NCBI RefSeq assembly: GCF_002218085.1
Contig: NZ_BDUC01000008.1
Span: forward strand, 143,094-207,093
DNA: 64,000 nt
Direction of reading: 5' to 3'
DNA from: Tolypothrix sp. NIES-4075
GTDB taxonomy: Bacteria; Cyanobacteriota; Cyanobacteriia; Cyanobacteriales; Nostocaceae
Shown here piece by piece: positions 34,861 through 43,913 of this stretch (within the stretch, counting starts at the first letter, position 1; each line of letters begins with the position of its first letter). The notes under the pieces are model-generated. The model did not search any database, was not told where the DNA came from, and was given only the letters and a program-made list of their open reading frames with translations. The position numbers and the translations under genes are program-made.

Positions 34861-35784
34861 ATGGAAAAATCTTTTTCGCCTGACACTAAAGCAAAACTAA
34901 TCACTCAATTTAGCAGAGAAAACATGGAAAGTTTGAGAAACAATAATACTAATAACCATCATCACGCATTATACCTTGTCGGCGGAATAGTTTTATTAGT
35001 TTTAGCAATTATTTTTCGTCCCTTTAGCATCGTGAATGCAGGTGAACGAGGAGTTGTGATGCAATTTGGCAAAGTTCAAGATAGAGTTTTTGATGAAGGT
35101 ATCCATCCTATTACACCAATTGTAACATCAGTGAAAAACATCAGCATTCGCATTCAAAATAGTAGTTTTAAAGCTGATGCTACTTCTAAAGACCTTCAAA
35201 AAATGACAGCAGAAATCGCTGTTAACTGGAACATTGACCCGACGCGAGTCAATAAAGTTTATCAAAAAATTGGAGATGAGCAACAAATCATTACAACAAT
35301 AATCGCCCCCGCTGTTTCCGAAGTTTTAAAAGCAGTAATCTCTCAAAAAACGACAGAAGAAATTATTAGCGAAAGGGCAGAAATAAAAGCAGAACTTGAT
35401 ACACTACTGAAAAATCGTCTAGCGCCTTATGGTGTAATTGTCGATGATGTATCTATAATAAATTTCGCTTTCCCGGAAGAGTTTAGTAAAGCTGTAGAAG
35501 CAAGACTTATAGCAGAACAACAAGCAAGACTTGCAGAATTTAATGCTGATAAAGCAGCACAAGAAGCTCAAGCAAATATCAACCGCGCTAAAGGAGAAGC
35601 AGAAGCGCAAAAATTACAAGAAAAAACTTTAACACCAGCGTTTTTACAGAAGCAAGCGATAGAAAAATGGGATGGTAAGTTTCCGATGGTGATGACTGGT
35701 GATGGTAAATTACCAATGATTAATATTACAACTGCTACTTCGACTAATAATGCTACTATGTCTTCGCAGCAAAAACAGAAATAA
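34861..35784 (+). CDS. Prohibitin-like SPFH (Band 7) protein
   Basis: A membrane-anchored scaffold. One N-terminal helix (ALYLVGGIVLLVLAIIF) is followed by the prohibitin core: NAGERGVVMQFGKVQDRVFDEGIHPITP, then SSFKADATSKDLQKMTAEIAVNWNID, and an alanine/glutamate-rich coiled coil ARLAEFNADKAAQEAQANINRAKGEAEAQKL. Such proteins form ring-like assemblies that stabilise membrane proteases and photosystem assembly zones. Several starts are possible (GTG 34840, ATG 34861, ATG 34924); the last removes only a soluble leader. Confidence 0.9.
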   Translation: MEKSFSPDTKAKLITQFSRENMESLRNNNTNNHHHALYLVGGIVLLVLAIIFRPFSIVNAGERGVVMQFGKVQDRVFDEGIHPITPIVTSVKNISIRIQNSSFKADATSKDLQKMTAEIAVNWNIDPTRVNKVYQKIGDEQQIITTIIAPAVSEVLKAVISQKTTEEIISERAEIKAELDTLLKNRLAPYGVIVDDVSIINFAFPEEFSKAVEARLIAEQQARLAEFNADKAAQEAQANINRAKGEAEAQKLQEKTLTPAFLQKQAIEKWDGKFPMVMTGDGKLPMINITTATSTNNATMSSQQKQK

Positions 35785-35850
35785 GACGTACAGATGCAAA
35801 TAATTTTACCCTCACCCCTCTCCTGACATTGGAAAGGGGTAATAGAATTG

Positions 35851-36921
35851 TCAGGTTAATGCTAGAGAATTAGGCAACAAAGAATCCAATAAAGTATCAA
35901 TACTGCTATCAGATAAGTTGGGGATAGATAGCACGCGATCGCCTTTGGTAAAGTCCCGTTTTATTGACTGTCTATAGGTAGGGTCATAGTGGTATTGCAA
36001 AATATCCTGCACAAATGATTCCCAATTTCCGGTGTCAATTAACTGATACCACTGACATAATTTATCCCAACCATAACGAGATTTAAACTTTTCCAGCTTC
36101 CATTTTAAAATATCAGCATGATCCATCAAATGCGGATATTCTTCTAAAAGAAACTTCACTCTAGCAGCTATAGGTATTTGAATTTCTATAGAATTAGCCT
36201 GTTTCATTTTTTCCCATAAAAATTGGGGTAAATAAATATTGCCAATTTTCTGGCTTTCTGATTCTACCCACACTGGCTGATGCGGATTGAATTTTTGCAG
36301 CTGTTCCAATAGCAACGATTCAAAGTATTTTTGTGAAGGTTGAGGTGAAAGTTTTCCTTGCCATTCTTCCCCCAGCAGAGAACCGCGATGGTTGGCTAAA
36401 GCTTCTAAATCTAAAACTTGAGCGCCACGAGTTAAGCGCATCTGCTGTAAGATACGTGTTTTACCACTACCAGTTAAACCGCACAATACTTGATAAGTAA
36501 ATTTTTGTGGCAAATCCTGCATTTGCTGGCGAACATAAGCGCGATAAGTTTTGTAACCACCTTCGAGTAATGTGACTCGCCAACCAATTTGCGATAGCAC
36601 CGAAGCCATGCTACCAGAACGCTGTCCACCGCGCCAGCAGTAGACTAGAGGACGGTAGTTTTTATCTTTTGTGGCAAAGTATTCTGTTAGATGCTGCGAG
36701 ATGTTTTTTGATACTAAAGCAGCCCCGATTTTACGCGCAGTAAAGGGGTTGATTTGTTTATATATCGTTCCCACTTGAGCGCGTTCGTCATCATTTAGCA
36801 CTGGTAAATTGATTGCTTTGGGGATGCGATCTTCCGCAAATTCGCTCTTGGAACGAACATCAATTATTTCACTATAAGATTCAGACCAAGGCTGTCGGGT
36901 ATATGTAGGTGAAGGTGTCAT
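35851..36921 (-). CDS. mnmH: tRNA 2-selenouridine synthase MnmH
   Basis: Replaces sulfur with selenium (via geranylation) at the wobble uridine of certain tRNAs. The N-terminal rhodanese domain has IDVRSKSEFAEDRIPKAINLPVLND and the active Cys in LVYCWRGGQRSGSM; the P-loop domain follows with LCGLTGSGKTRIL and the VWVESESQKIGNIYLP segment. Length is 356 residues from ATG 36921 (an upstream ATG at 36960 adds 13). Selenophosphate synthase is not in the window, so whether selenium is used here is unknown. Confidence 0.93.
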   Translation of the reverse strand: MTPSPTYTRQPWSESYSEIIDVRSKSEFAEDRIPKAINLPVLNDDERAQVGTIYKQINPFTARKIGAALVSKNISQHLTEYFATKDKNYRPLVYCWRGGQRSGSMASVLSQIGWRVTLLEGGYKTYRAYVRQQMQDLPQKFTYQVLCGLTGSGKTRILQQMRLTRGAQVLDLEALANHRGSLLGEEWQGKLSPQPSQKYFESLLLEQLQKFNPHQPVWVESESQKIGNIYLPQFLWEKMKQANSIEIQIPIAARVKFLLEEYPHLMDHADILKWKLEKFKSRYGWDKLCQWYQLIDTGNWESFVQDILQYHYDPTYRQSIKRDFTKGDRVLSIPNLSDSSIDTLLDSLLPNSLALT

Positions 36922-37187
36922 AGCAGTCAAACCTGTCTTTCTCAATTGTGGCACTCCCATAAGTTTTAAGCGGGATGATGGGATATGGCGAATGAGTGCA
37001 ATTGTAAAGAAAGCTGTGATTGATTGGTTGTTGGGCGAGAGGTATTATTTAATCGTCCATATGAGATTTCTAGTTTGTTCTGATACAGGCAAATCTTGTA
37101 CAAATAGCGATGTGTAAGCTAAATAGTGCGATCGCATCGTCTGAGTTTACCTAACCATTAATTTAAATGAAGCGGAGGATGTGTCAT

Positions 37188-38270
37188 ATGAAAAAGTTTG
37201 GATTACCTATATGGTTTCCTTATCCTAATTCCTGGTTAAGTGCTTTAATGTTATCTGTGCTGATGGCTGCATTTGTCAATACTATTAGACGCAATAGTGA
37301 ATTGTTGTTGAATCTCGCTAGATGGTCTAACAGACCGGAACAATTTATCATCTCGCTGATATTGTTACTTATACTACCAATTCCGGCGATCGCCTTTTTG
37401 CATCACTTTTTTCTCGGTCGCTTTATTTCCGCAATTCCCGGTGAAAAAGTCAGCAAAATTCAAGGTTTTTTTCCAGGAATAATCAGTTGGTGGGAAAGTT
37501 TATATAGTTGGCTTGTATTATTGTTGTCAACTTTAGCCGCAACGTTGTTTTGTACTCCTTTTCTACCTTTATTTAATCTCAGCTACGAGAAAATCATTAC
37601 CAACTACAGTTTCATTGACAGAAACATACAAACAATCTTTGCTGTAGTCTGGCTGATTAATGCGGCTTTAATTTACCAGATTGGGTATTTATTTAAGTGT
37701 CGCTTGGTTTATGGTGATTCTGTTGATAATACAGCCGAAAATACCAATTTGGATGCATCTCCCCAAATTGAGACTGATAGCACGGGAGATGAAACGATTT
37801 CAACCCAAATGCAAACAACTGAAGAGTTACCAGCTAAAAAGCCAACTTTTTTGAGCTTTATTACCAAGCATGGAAAATCACCTAAAAAAATATTTACGAT
37901 TATTTTGATTCCTTTGGTGGCTGCGTGGATATATTTGTTTGCTAAGTTACCAGAAGTTCAACAAACTGCAAATTTAGCAGAGCAAATTAGATTATCGGTG
38001 TCTTCGGAAGCTACACCAGTTAATTCTAAATCTATTGAGGATGATACTTTTGAAAAAGGACTTAGCAAAGGTAAAAGTGCAGCAAAACTAGCTAGAATTG
38101 CAGAATCTCAAGATGAATGGAAGATGGTCGAAAATATGTGGAAAGAAGCGATATTTTTGATGAATTCTGTGCCATCTTCAAGCCCTGATTATGCATTGTC
38201 TCAGCAAAAAATTACACAGTATCAGGTTTATTTGGATTTTGCAAAGCAAAGTGCTGCTGGTGGTAGGTAA
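37188..38270 (+). CDS. Membrane protein of unknown function, paralog A
   Basis: About 360 residues. The N-terminus FGLPIWFPYPNSWLSALML leads into three or four membrane helices up to residue 185; a polar linker (about 185-235) and a further helix FTIILIPLVAAWIYLFAKLPE follow. The end is a soluble helical domain, SAAKLARIAESQDEWKMVENMWKEAIFLMNSVPSSSPDY, then AQQKI/QYQVYLDFA. The ATG at 37188 is chosen because GGAGG at 37174-37178 is well placed. The next gene is a tandem paralog with the same layout. The family is not recognised. Confidence 0.75.
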   Translation: MKKFGLPIWFPYPNSWLSALMLSVLMAAFVNTIRRNSELLLNLARWSNRPEQFIISLILLLILPIPAIAFLHHFFLGRFISAIPGEKVSKIQGFFPGIISWWESLYSWLVLLLSTLAATLFCTPFLPLFNLSYEKIITNYSFIDRNIQTIFAVVWLINAALIYQIGYLFKCRLVYGDSVDNTAENTNLDASPQIETDSTGDETISTQMQTTEELPAKKPTFLSFITKHGKSPKKIFTIILIPLVAAWIYLFAKLPEVQQTANLAEQIRLSVSSEATPVNSKSIEDDTFEKGLSKGKSAAKLARIAESQDEWKMVENMWKEAIFLMNSVPSSSPDYALSQQKITQYQVYLDFAKQSAAGGR

Positions 38271-38365
38271 TTGACGACTAAAATCGCGCCTACACGAACA
38301 AAGTCCGCCTGCGCGGACTTCCAGAATTGTGAGTGAATATACGTAATAAAGGGCGCGATTAACTA
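38271..38365. repeat. Dispersed palindromic sequence between the two paralogs
   Basis: A hairpin AAGTCCGCCTGCGCGGACTT lies at about 38300-38320, inside wider ATCGCGCC...GGGCGCGAT ends. It looks like a dispersed palindrome of Nostocales type, not a gene. Confidence 0.6.
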
Positions 38366-38450
38366 AAAATATAGACAATGTTAATCGCGTCTTTAAAATG
38401 GGAATCCTGAGAATGGAGAATTAATTTTCAGGTTTTCACTTTTATTGGTT

Positions 38451-39635
38451 ATGACACAGCCGAATATGCCTAAACTTGGTAAGCAAAAACTGCAAAAGTT
38501 CCAATGGTCTGCATGGTTTCCTTACCCTAGTTCGTTATTCAGGGCGATTATTTTAGTTCCGATAGCTTTTCCTGGCGCACGTTTAATAGTCTTTGGATTT
38601 GGACTAGCTATTATATCTGCTATAGGAAACAGCCTTGCTCTATTTATATTGTCTGTGGTATTTGGCTTATTAATACCAACTATTATTTTATCATTTCTTT
38701 ATCACTTTTTCTGGTTTCTTTGGCAGCAACAACATTCATCAAATAGTTTACCTAAATGGATACCCCGTTTAAAAAGCTTATGGGAAGGTTGCTATGCCAC
38801 AGTTGTAATGGGATTATCATTTCTGTTAATTATAGCTATTTTTGCTGGATTAGGTTTTTTAAGTTGTAAATTCTCATATGAAACAGCAGAACAAATAAGT
38901 AGATGTGCAGGAAGTATAACTGGACGGGCTTTTAAAATAATTTTTAACAGAATTGAAAAGAATGATTTCGTAAGTAAACCTTGGTTTGCAATTTGGTTTG
39001 TTAGTGCGGTATATCTTTACCAAGCTGAGTACTTAGTTAGAAAACGTTTAATTCCCCACCTAAAATATAAATTGCAAAAATATCAATCAAAACGTAAGGC
39101 TTATAGAGATGATAGAGATGTAGAGCTTGATAGATTGCGAGGGGATATGGGTTTAACAGTAATGAAAAAAGGAAGAACAAAGCCATTACAGACAATACCA
39201 GATGAACACAGTCAAAGAAAAACTCAAAATTTCGCTAAAAAACTGTTGCTAATTCTTTTTATTCCCTTAATTGCTGTAATAATATATTTATTTTCCAAAT
39301 TACCAGAACTTATGAGGTATCAGCCTCAACAAAAAGTAGTTTCTAGAAATGGCGTTGTCACACCTTCTCCAGGAAATTCTCAAGTACCTGCTTTATCGCT
39401 TCAATCTGATACTTTTAGAGAGGGTGTAAATAAAGCAATTAGTGCAGCAAATTTAACCCAATTAGCTAAATCTCAAGATGAATGGAAGACGGTTGAAAGT
39501 GAGTGGCAAGAAGCAATAACACTCATGAATGCTGTTCCATCTAACAGCCCTAATTATGCAGTAGCCCAGCAAAAAATTGTAGAGTATCAGCGGAATCTAA
39601 GTTACGCTCAAAAAAATGCTGTAGGTGGTAAGTAA
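38451..39635 (+). CDS. Membrane protein of unknown function, paralog B
   Basis: A 394-residue tandem paralog of the gene at 37188. Shared features are an N-terminal WSAWFPYPSSLFRAI, several membrane helices to about residue 190, a basic linker (KLQKYQSKRKAYRDDRDVELDRLRG), one more helix LILFIPLIAVIIYLFSKLPEL, and the C-terminal domain with DTFREGVNKAISAANLTQLAKSQDEWKTVESEWQEAITLMNAVPSNSPNY. The C-terminal domain is much better conserved between the two copies than the rest. Start ATG 38451; the frame opens at TTG 38445. Confidence 0.75.
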   Translation: MTQPNMPKLGKQKLQKFQWSAWFPYPSSLFRAIILVPIAFPGARLIVFGFGLAIISAIGNSLALFILSVVFGLLIPTIILSFLYHFFWFLWQQQHSSNSLPKWIPRLKSLWEGCYATVVMGLSFLLIIAIFAGLGFLSCKFSYETAEQISRCAGSITGRAFKIIFNRIEKNDFVSKPWFAIWFVSAVYLYQAEYLVRKRLIPHLKYKLQKYQSKRKAYRDDRDVELDRLRGDMGLTVMKKGRTKPLQTIPDEHSQRKTQNFAKKLLLILFIPLIAVIIYLFSKLPELMRYQPQQKVVSRNGVVTPSPGNSQVPALSLQSDTFREGVNKAISAANLTQLAKSQDEWKTVESEWQEAITLMNAVPSNSPNYAVAQQKIVEYQRNLSYAQKNAVGGK

Positions 39636-39739
39636 GCTATTCGCTCTTTTTCCTTAGCTAGAAAAACAAGCGCGATCGCTCTTGTTCTTAGCTATTGTTG
39701 TGCAAGACGATATTCCTAGATTAATCAGGATGAAAAATC

Positions 39740-39976
39740 ATGCTTAACGGACTCAGACAAAAAGCGATAGTAAAACCTGGTGGTGTAGTAGAAATCTGTT
39801 CTCCAGAACTTCCTACTGGCGCAACTGTGGAGATTATAGTACTTATATCACCCACCGATCAATCTAAAAGTTCTTTAACCAGCTTTATTGGCAGTGCAAA
39901 AGGCAGTTTTGCTACACCAGAAGAAGTAGATAAGTTTATTAGCCAAGAACGAGATGCATGGGAATCCTATTCATAG
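39740..39976 (+). CDS. Antitoxin-like small protein without a partner
   Basis: A 78-residue protein of a type often found ahead of PIN toxins: an N-terminal strand-rich part (QKAIVKPGGVVEICSPELPTGATVEIIVLI), a linker, then SFIGSAKGSFATPEEVDKFISQERDAWES, a toxin-binding helix. No toxin follows; the next frame is the aldo/keto reductase 44 bases later. It is thus an orphan antitoxin or one whose toxin was lost. Confidence 0.7.
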   Translation: MLNGLRQKAIVKPGGVVEICSPELPTGATVEIIVLISPTDQSKSSLTSFIGSAKGSFATPEEVDKFISQERDAWESYS

Positions 39977-40019
39977 CTAACATACTAGAAGAGAAGCGAT
40001 TTCACCTCCCAAGCAAATC

Positions 40020-40985
40020 ATGTCAGAAACAACGACGCGGCGCAACTTCTTAATGACCAGTGTTGCCGTCGCTTCTGGTATTGTAGGAGCTACTACCTTG
40101 CAACAAAATGCTACCAACACTGCGACACCACCAGCAACAATGCCAGAACGGATGCTGGGACGCACAGAAATAAAAGTGCCTATCTTCGGCTTGGGTGGAG
40201 CGGGTCAAACGCCGCTATCCTGGGAAGGAAGAGAAGGTGATGCTGTGGCAATTATTGAAAAAGCATTGCAATTAGGCATCCGTTATTTTGACACTGCCTC
40301 AAGTTATGGACCGAGTGAAGATTATTTGGGGAAAGTTCTACCACCCCATCGTTCCAAGTTGTTTCTTGCAAGTAAGACTGATAAAAGAGATCGCGATGGT
40401 GCTTGGCAAGAATTAGAGCGATCGCTTAAACGTCTCAACACTGATTATCTTAATTTATGGCAGCTACATCACGTTTCTTTCCCCCAAGAACTCGACACCA
40501 TCTTTAGTAAATCCGGTGCAATTAAAGCTGTAGAAGAAGCAATAGAGCAAAAACTCGTCCGTTTTGCTGGTATTACCGGACACCACGACCCGAAAGTAAT
40601 CGCCGAAGGGCTGCGTCGCTATCCTTTCCACACAACCCTAATTCCCGTCAATGCAGCAGACAAACATCATCCACGCCCATTTTTACCTGTAGTTTTACCC
40701 ATAGCGCAGCAACAAAATGTAGCTGTGATTGCAATGAAAGTCCCCGCTTACGGTCGATTGTTCAAGCCAGGTGGTTTGTCAGGTATGCAGCAAGCTTTGG
40801 GATACAGTTTATCTCAGCCTGGGGTTCAGTGTTGCGTGATTGCGGCTGAGACAACTGCACAATTAGAAGATAATGTCAAGGTAGCGCGTGCTTTTCAAAT
40901 CCTCCAGGGTAAAGAACTAGCCGCGATTGAGCAGCTTACCGCCAAAATTTGGGAAGATAGTACATTCTTCCGCGCTTGGACTTAG
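40020..40985 (+). CDS. Aldo/keto reductase, probably exported by Tat
   Basis: An NADPH-dependent oxidoreductase with a TIM-barrel fold. The catalytic tetrad is seen as Asp and Tyr in YFDTASSYG, Lys in LASKTDKRD and His in LWQLHHVSF. The first 30 residues are TTTRRNFLMTSVAVASGIVGATT, a twin-arginine signal, so the enzyme likely folds with cofactor in the cytosol before export. The barrel lacks the last part seen in longer family members; the 321 residues are otherwise complete. The substrate is unknown. Confidence 0.88.
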   Translation: MSETTTRRNFLMTSVAVASGIVGATTLQQNATNTATPPATMPERMLGRTEIKVPIFGLGGAGQTPLSWEGREGDAVAIIEKALQLGIRYFDTASSYGPSEDYLGKVLPPHRSKLFLASKTDKRDRDGAWQELERSLKRLNTDYLNLWQLHHVSFPQELDTIFSKSGAIKAVEEAIEQKLVRFAGITGHHDPKVIAEGLRRYPFHTTLIPVNAADKHHPRPFLPVVLPIAQQQNVAVIAMKVPAYGRLFKPGGLSGMQQALGYSLSQPGVQCCVIAAETTAQLEDNVKVARAFQILQGKELAAIEQLTAKIWEDSTFFRAWT

Positions 40986-41141
40986 CCTATATATAGATTT
41001 ACCCTACCACTTACTCATGAATCCTGTAGTTTTGTAAATCTGTTTCAAGTTCAGGGGGAGTAAACTCAAAATGCTCTATTCATGGTTGGTAGTGCTACCT
41101 AAAAATTTCACTAATCACTGTATTATGTATTCTTTCTTTAC

Positions 41142-42440
41142 TTACCTTGAACTTCTCTTCCTTGGCTCTAGAATATGTGGATCAACACTGTAATAGTTGG
41201 CAGCTTTAGACATATCAAACATCAGTAATTTTTCGTTTCCTAATTGTTGTATAACTCCTGGTTTGGATGGAGATATATCGATAATTTTAATAATTTCTGA
41301 CGCCACTGCCTTAGCTAATAAAGGTGGAACAGAATTTCCTATTTGTCGAAATCCATGCCATTTTGTTACATGAAATCTAAACCAGTCTGGATAAGAATGT
41401 AAACGCGCAGCTTCGCGTACAGTTATACATCTTGGGGTAAATGGGTGAATTGGTCTAGCAGAAGTAAAAGCTCCTCTATTGCTAGCAGTTCCAGCTCTGA
41501 GTGTATTGCATATTCCTTCCGGATCAAGTTTATAAAAGCGGCTGACAGGTTCTGTTTTACCAGATGGAGTAGACTCAAACCTATGACGTGATTCTAAACT
41601 ATGCTTTGTTCTTAAACTTGAGGTAAGCATTCTCGGATCGTATTTACGCTCATAGGAATAGTCTTTATCTATAGAGGAAAGACCACGAAGTTGTCTACCA
41701 TAATTACTTGGTTTCCCAAAATCTGCTTTTTTCACCCAATCTTTTTCAAATAACTCTATGTAATTTTCTATTTCAGGTAGGTCTTTAAGTGCATCCCAAA
41801 CTGTAGGGCTTAATGGTAGTTGATTATTTAAGCGAGCTTTATTTGATTTTGGAGGTCTAGTAATAGCTTGTGGATAATTTGGTAATTCCAAATCATGACG
41901 ACAACCTAGCAAAAATAATCGTTCGCGATTCTGTGGCACTCCGTATTCAGCAGCATTTAAAACTTTGTAATCTTTGCGAACTTTGTAACCGTTGTTTTCA
42001 AACTGATTAATTATTATTGAAATAAACTCTTTATGCTTTCCCAAAGTCATTCCTTTCACATTTTCTAAAACAAAATACTTTGGCTGTAATTCTAAAACTA
42101 AGCGGATATAATGATGTATTAGAGAGTTGCGAGGATCGTCAAAAACACGTTTCCCTATCAATGAAAAACCTTGACATGGAGGACCGCCAAACACCACATC
42201 AATTTCTTGATCACCAATAGAGGATTTACTTCTAATTTCTATTGCTGTAGTATCGACGATACTTTTACATAAAATACTCGAAAAAGAAAAATTAAATTGA
42301 TGTGTAGCGCAATGAATTGGATCAATTTCCAGAGATGCAAGTACGTCAAAGCCTGCTTGTTCAAAACCAAGAGACATCCCCCCAGCACCAGCAAATAAAT
42401 CAACAGCAATAGGTCTTTGTTTGTTATTACTGTGAATCAT
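41142..42440 (-). CDS. C5-cytosine DNA methyltransferase, solitary
   Basis: Transfers a methyl group from SAM to cytosine C5 in a short DNA site. All main motifs are present: I DLFAGAGGMSLGFEQAG, IV FGGPPCQGFS with the catalytic cysteine, VI FVLENVKGM, VIII QNRERLFLLG, IX REAARLHSYPDWF and X IGNSVPP. The 432-residue length is normal. The frame opens at 42497, but ATG 42440 gives the usual distance to motif I. No restriction endonuclease lies beside it, so it is an orphan enzyme. A role on the abundant CGATCG/HIP1 sites is possible but inferred. Confidence 0.92.
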   Translation of the reverse strand: MIHSNNKQRPIAVDLFAGAGGMSLGFEQAGFDVLASLEIDPIHCATHQFNFSFSSILCKSIVDTTAIEIRSKSSIGDQEIDVVFGGPPCQGFSLIGKRVFDDPRNSLIHHYIRLVLELQPKYFVLENVKGMTLGKHKEFISIIINQFENNGYKVRKDYKVLNAAEYGVPQNRERLFLLGCRHDLELPNYPQAITRPPKSNKARLNNQLPLSPTVWDALKDLPEIENYIELFEKDWVKKADFGKPSNYGRQLRGLSSIDKDYSYERKYDPRMLTSSLRTKHSLESRHRFESTPSGKTEPVSRFYKLDPEGICNTLRAGTASNRGAFTSARPIHPFTPRCITVREAARLHSYPDWFRFHVTKWHGFRQIGNSVPPLLAKAVASEIIKIIDISPSKPGVIQQLGNEKLLMFDMSKAANYYSVDPHILEPRKRSSR

Positions 42441-42557
42441 ATTTGCAATTCTTAAGCTTGAAAGTATTACCTTAATCTGACAAAGCCATATTGGCAATAA
42501 ATATAATTATCTCACCTGTTTGATTTTTTGGCTTGTTATTAAATTAAAAACGCAAAA

Positions 42558-42577
42558 AGACGCTTTAAATAGCGTCT
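42558..42577. repeat. AGACGCT palindrome
   Basis: Arms AGACGCT and AGCGTCT around six bases, followed by CTAC, related in outline to the GAGACGCGA palindromes elsewhere. Confidence 0.6.
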
Positions 42578-42607
42578 CTACCTGAAATTCTTGACTTTAT
42601 CGCACTC

Positions 42608-43786
42608 TCAAATCACAAACATCGCACTATGAGAAACCATTTGTAAAATCTCTTCCGCAGCGCGATCGCATACTCCCACTTCTCCCAACTGTTGCCGCAC
42701 TTCTCGATAATCAGCCAAAATTTGCTCTTTTCGACTAGGATTAAGCAATAATTCCATCGCAGCTTGAGTCACGTTTTCTGGCGTTGCTCGCTCTTGTAAA
42801 AACTCTGGTACAATTTCTCTCATCACCACCAAGTTAGTTGGTGATGCGAAGGGTATAGAACCTTTAAGAATATTACGGGCAATCCAAGCTGTAACTGGAT
42901 GCAGCCGATAAGCAACAACTTGCGGCACATTTAGCAGCGAAAGCTCTAAATTGACTGTACCAGATTTAGTAATTGCCAAATCCGCAGCCGCCATAACTTC
43001 TTGTTGCTGACCGGATACTATAGTTGCCCGCAAATTATAACGCTGTATTGCTTTTTCTATAGCTTCTCGGTATATTTCCAGAGATAAAGGAATCCAGAAA
43101 TGAACTTCGGGTAACTTAGCTTGAATATTTTGTGCAGCTTTAAAGATTACTGGTAAGAGATATTTTAGTTCTTGGCGACGAGAAGCGGGTAAAAGAGCGA
43201 TCGCTATCTGTTCTGATGCAATCCCCAACTTAGCACGAGCAGTTTCGCGACTGGGAGCATTTTCCATTCGGTCAACTAAAGGATGTCCTACCCAGCTAAC
43301 TTTAGCGCCATTCTCTTGGTAGTAACGAGCTTCCTCTAAAAAAATTGCCAAAAGCTTATCTGTAAAGCTGACTATTCGGGAAGTGTTACGCAAACTTACT
43401 GACCATACCCACTCTTGCGGTGCAATGTAATACACCACTGGAACTTGCGGCATATGCTTTTCTAGATAAGTGCCAATGCCCAGATTGGGTGTCATATAGT
43501 CAATTAAAACTACCAAATCAGGTGGATTTTCTTTCAGGTAAGCGATCGCTTGTCGTTGCACTTGGATGGTTGGCAAAATATAAGGCAACGATTCAAAAAG
43601 ACCCATTGAGCCAATACTACTAGTATTACCTAGCAGATGTGCGCCAGCTGCCGCCATTTTTTCACCACCCAGTGCCACAATCTCTAATTCCAACCCAGCC
43701 GCAAGGACTTGACGTTGAAGTGCTGCAATCAGCAACGCTCCTTGCAAATCGCCAGACACTTCACCGGTGCTGATAAATATTCGCAT
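42608..43786 (-). CDS. lpxB: Lipid-A-disaccharide synthase LpxB
   Basis: Condenses UDP-2,3-diacylglucosamine with lipid X to form the lipid A disaccharide at the inner membrane. The family start MRIFISTGEVSGDLQGALL, the YYIAPQEWVWS and GHPLVD motifs, and the terminal glycosyltransferase region with ITKSGTVNLELSLLNVPQVVAYRLHP are present; 392 residues is the usual size. It is the last gene of the purC-bamA-lpxC-fabZ-lpxA-lpxB series, after lpxA and a heptamer array. Confidence 0.95.
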   Translation of the reverse strand: MRIFISTGEVSGDLQGALLIAALQRQVLAAGLELEIVALGGEKMAAAGAHLLGNTSSIGSMGLFESLPYILPTIQVQRQAIAYLKENPPDLVVLIDYMTPNLGIGTYLEKHMPQVPVVYYIAPQEWVWSVSLRNTSRIVSFTDKLLAIFLEEARYYQENGAKVSWVGHPLVDRMENAPSRETARAKLGIASEQIAIALLPASRRQELKYLLPVIFKAAQNIQAKLPEVHFWIPLSLEIYREAIEKAIQRYNLRATIVSGQQQEVMAAADLAITKSGTVNLELSLLNVPQVVAYRLHPVTAWIARNILKGSIPFASPTNLVVMREIVPEFLQERATPENVTQAAMELLLNPSRKEQILADYREVRQQLGEVGVCDRAAEEILQMVSHSAMFVI

Positions 43787-43796
43787 TATGTAAATT

Positions 43797-43912
43797 TAGG
43801 AGTTAGTCAATAGTCAATAGTCAAGGGTCGATAGTCAACAGTCAATGGTCAGTCGTCAAAGATACTTAAACTATGGACTGCCGACTACGGACTGCGGACT
43901 AGGGACTCATAA
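43797..43912. repeat. Heptamer repeats (AGTCAAT / GGACTRC)
   Basis: Units TAGTCAA at 43802-43855 and GACTGCC/GACTACG/GACTGCG at about 43876-43905 fill the lpxA-lpxB gap. Confidence 0.75.
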
Positions 43913-43913
43913 C

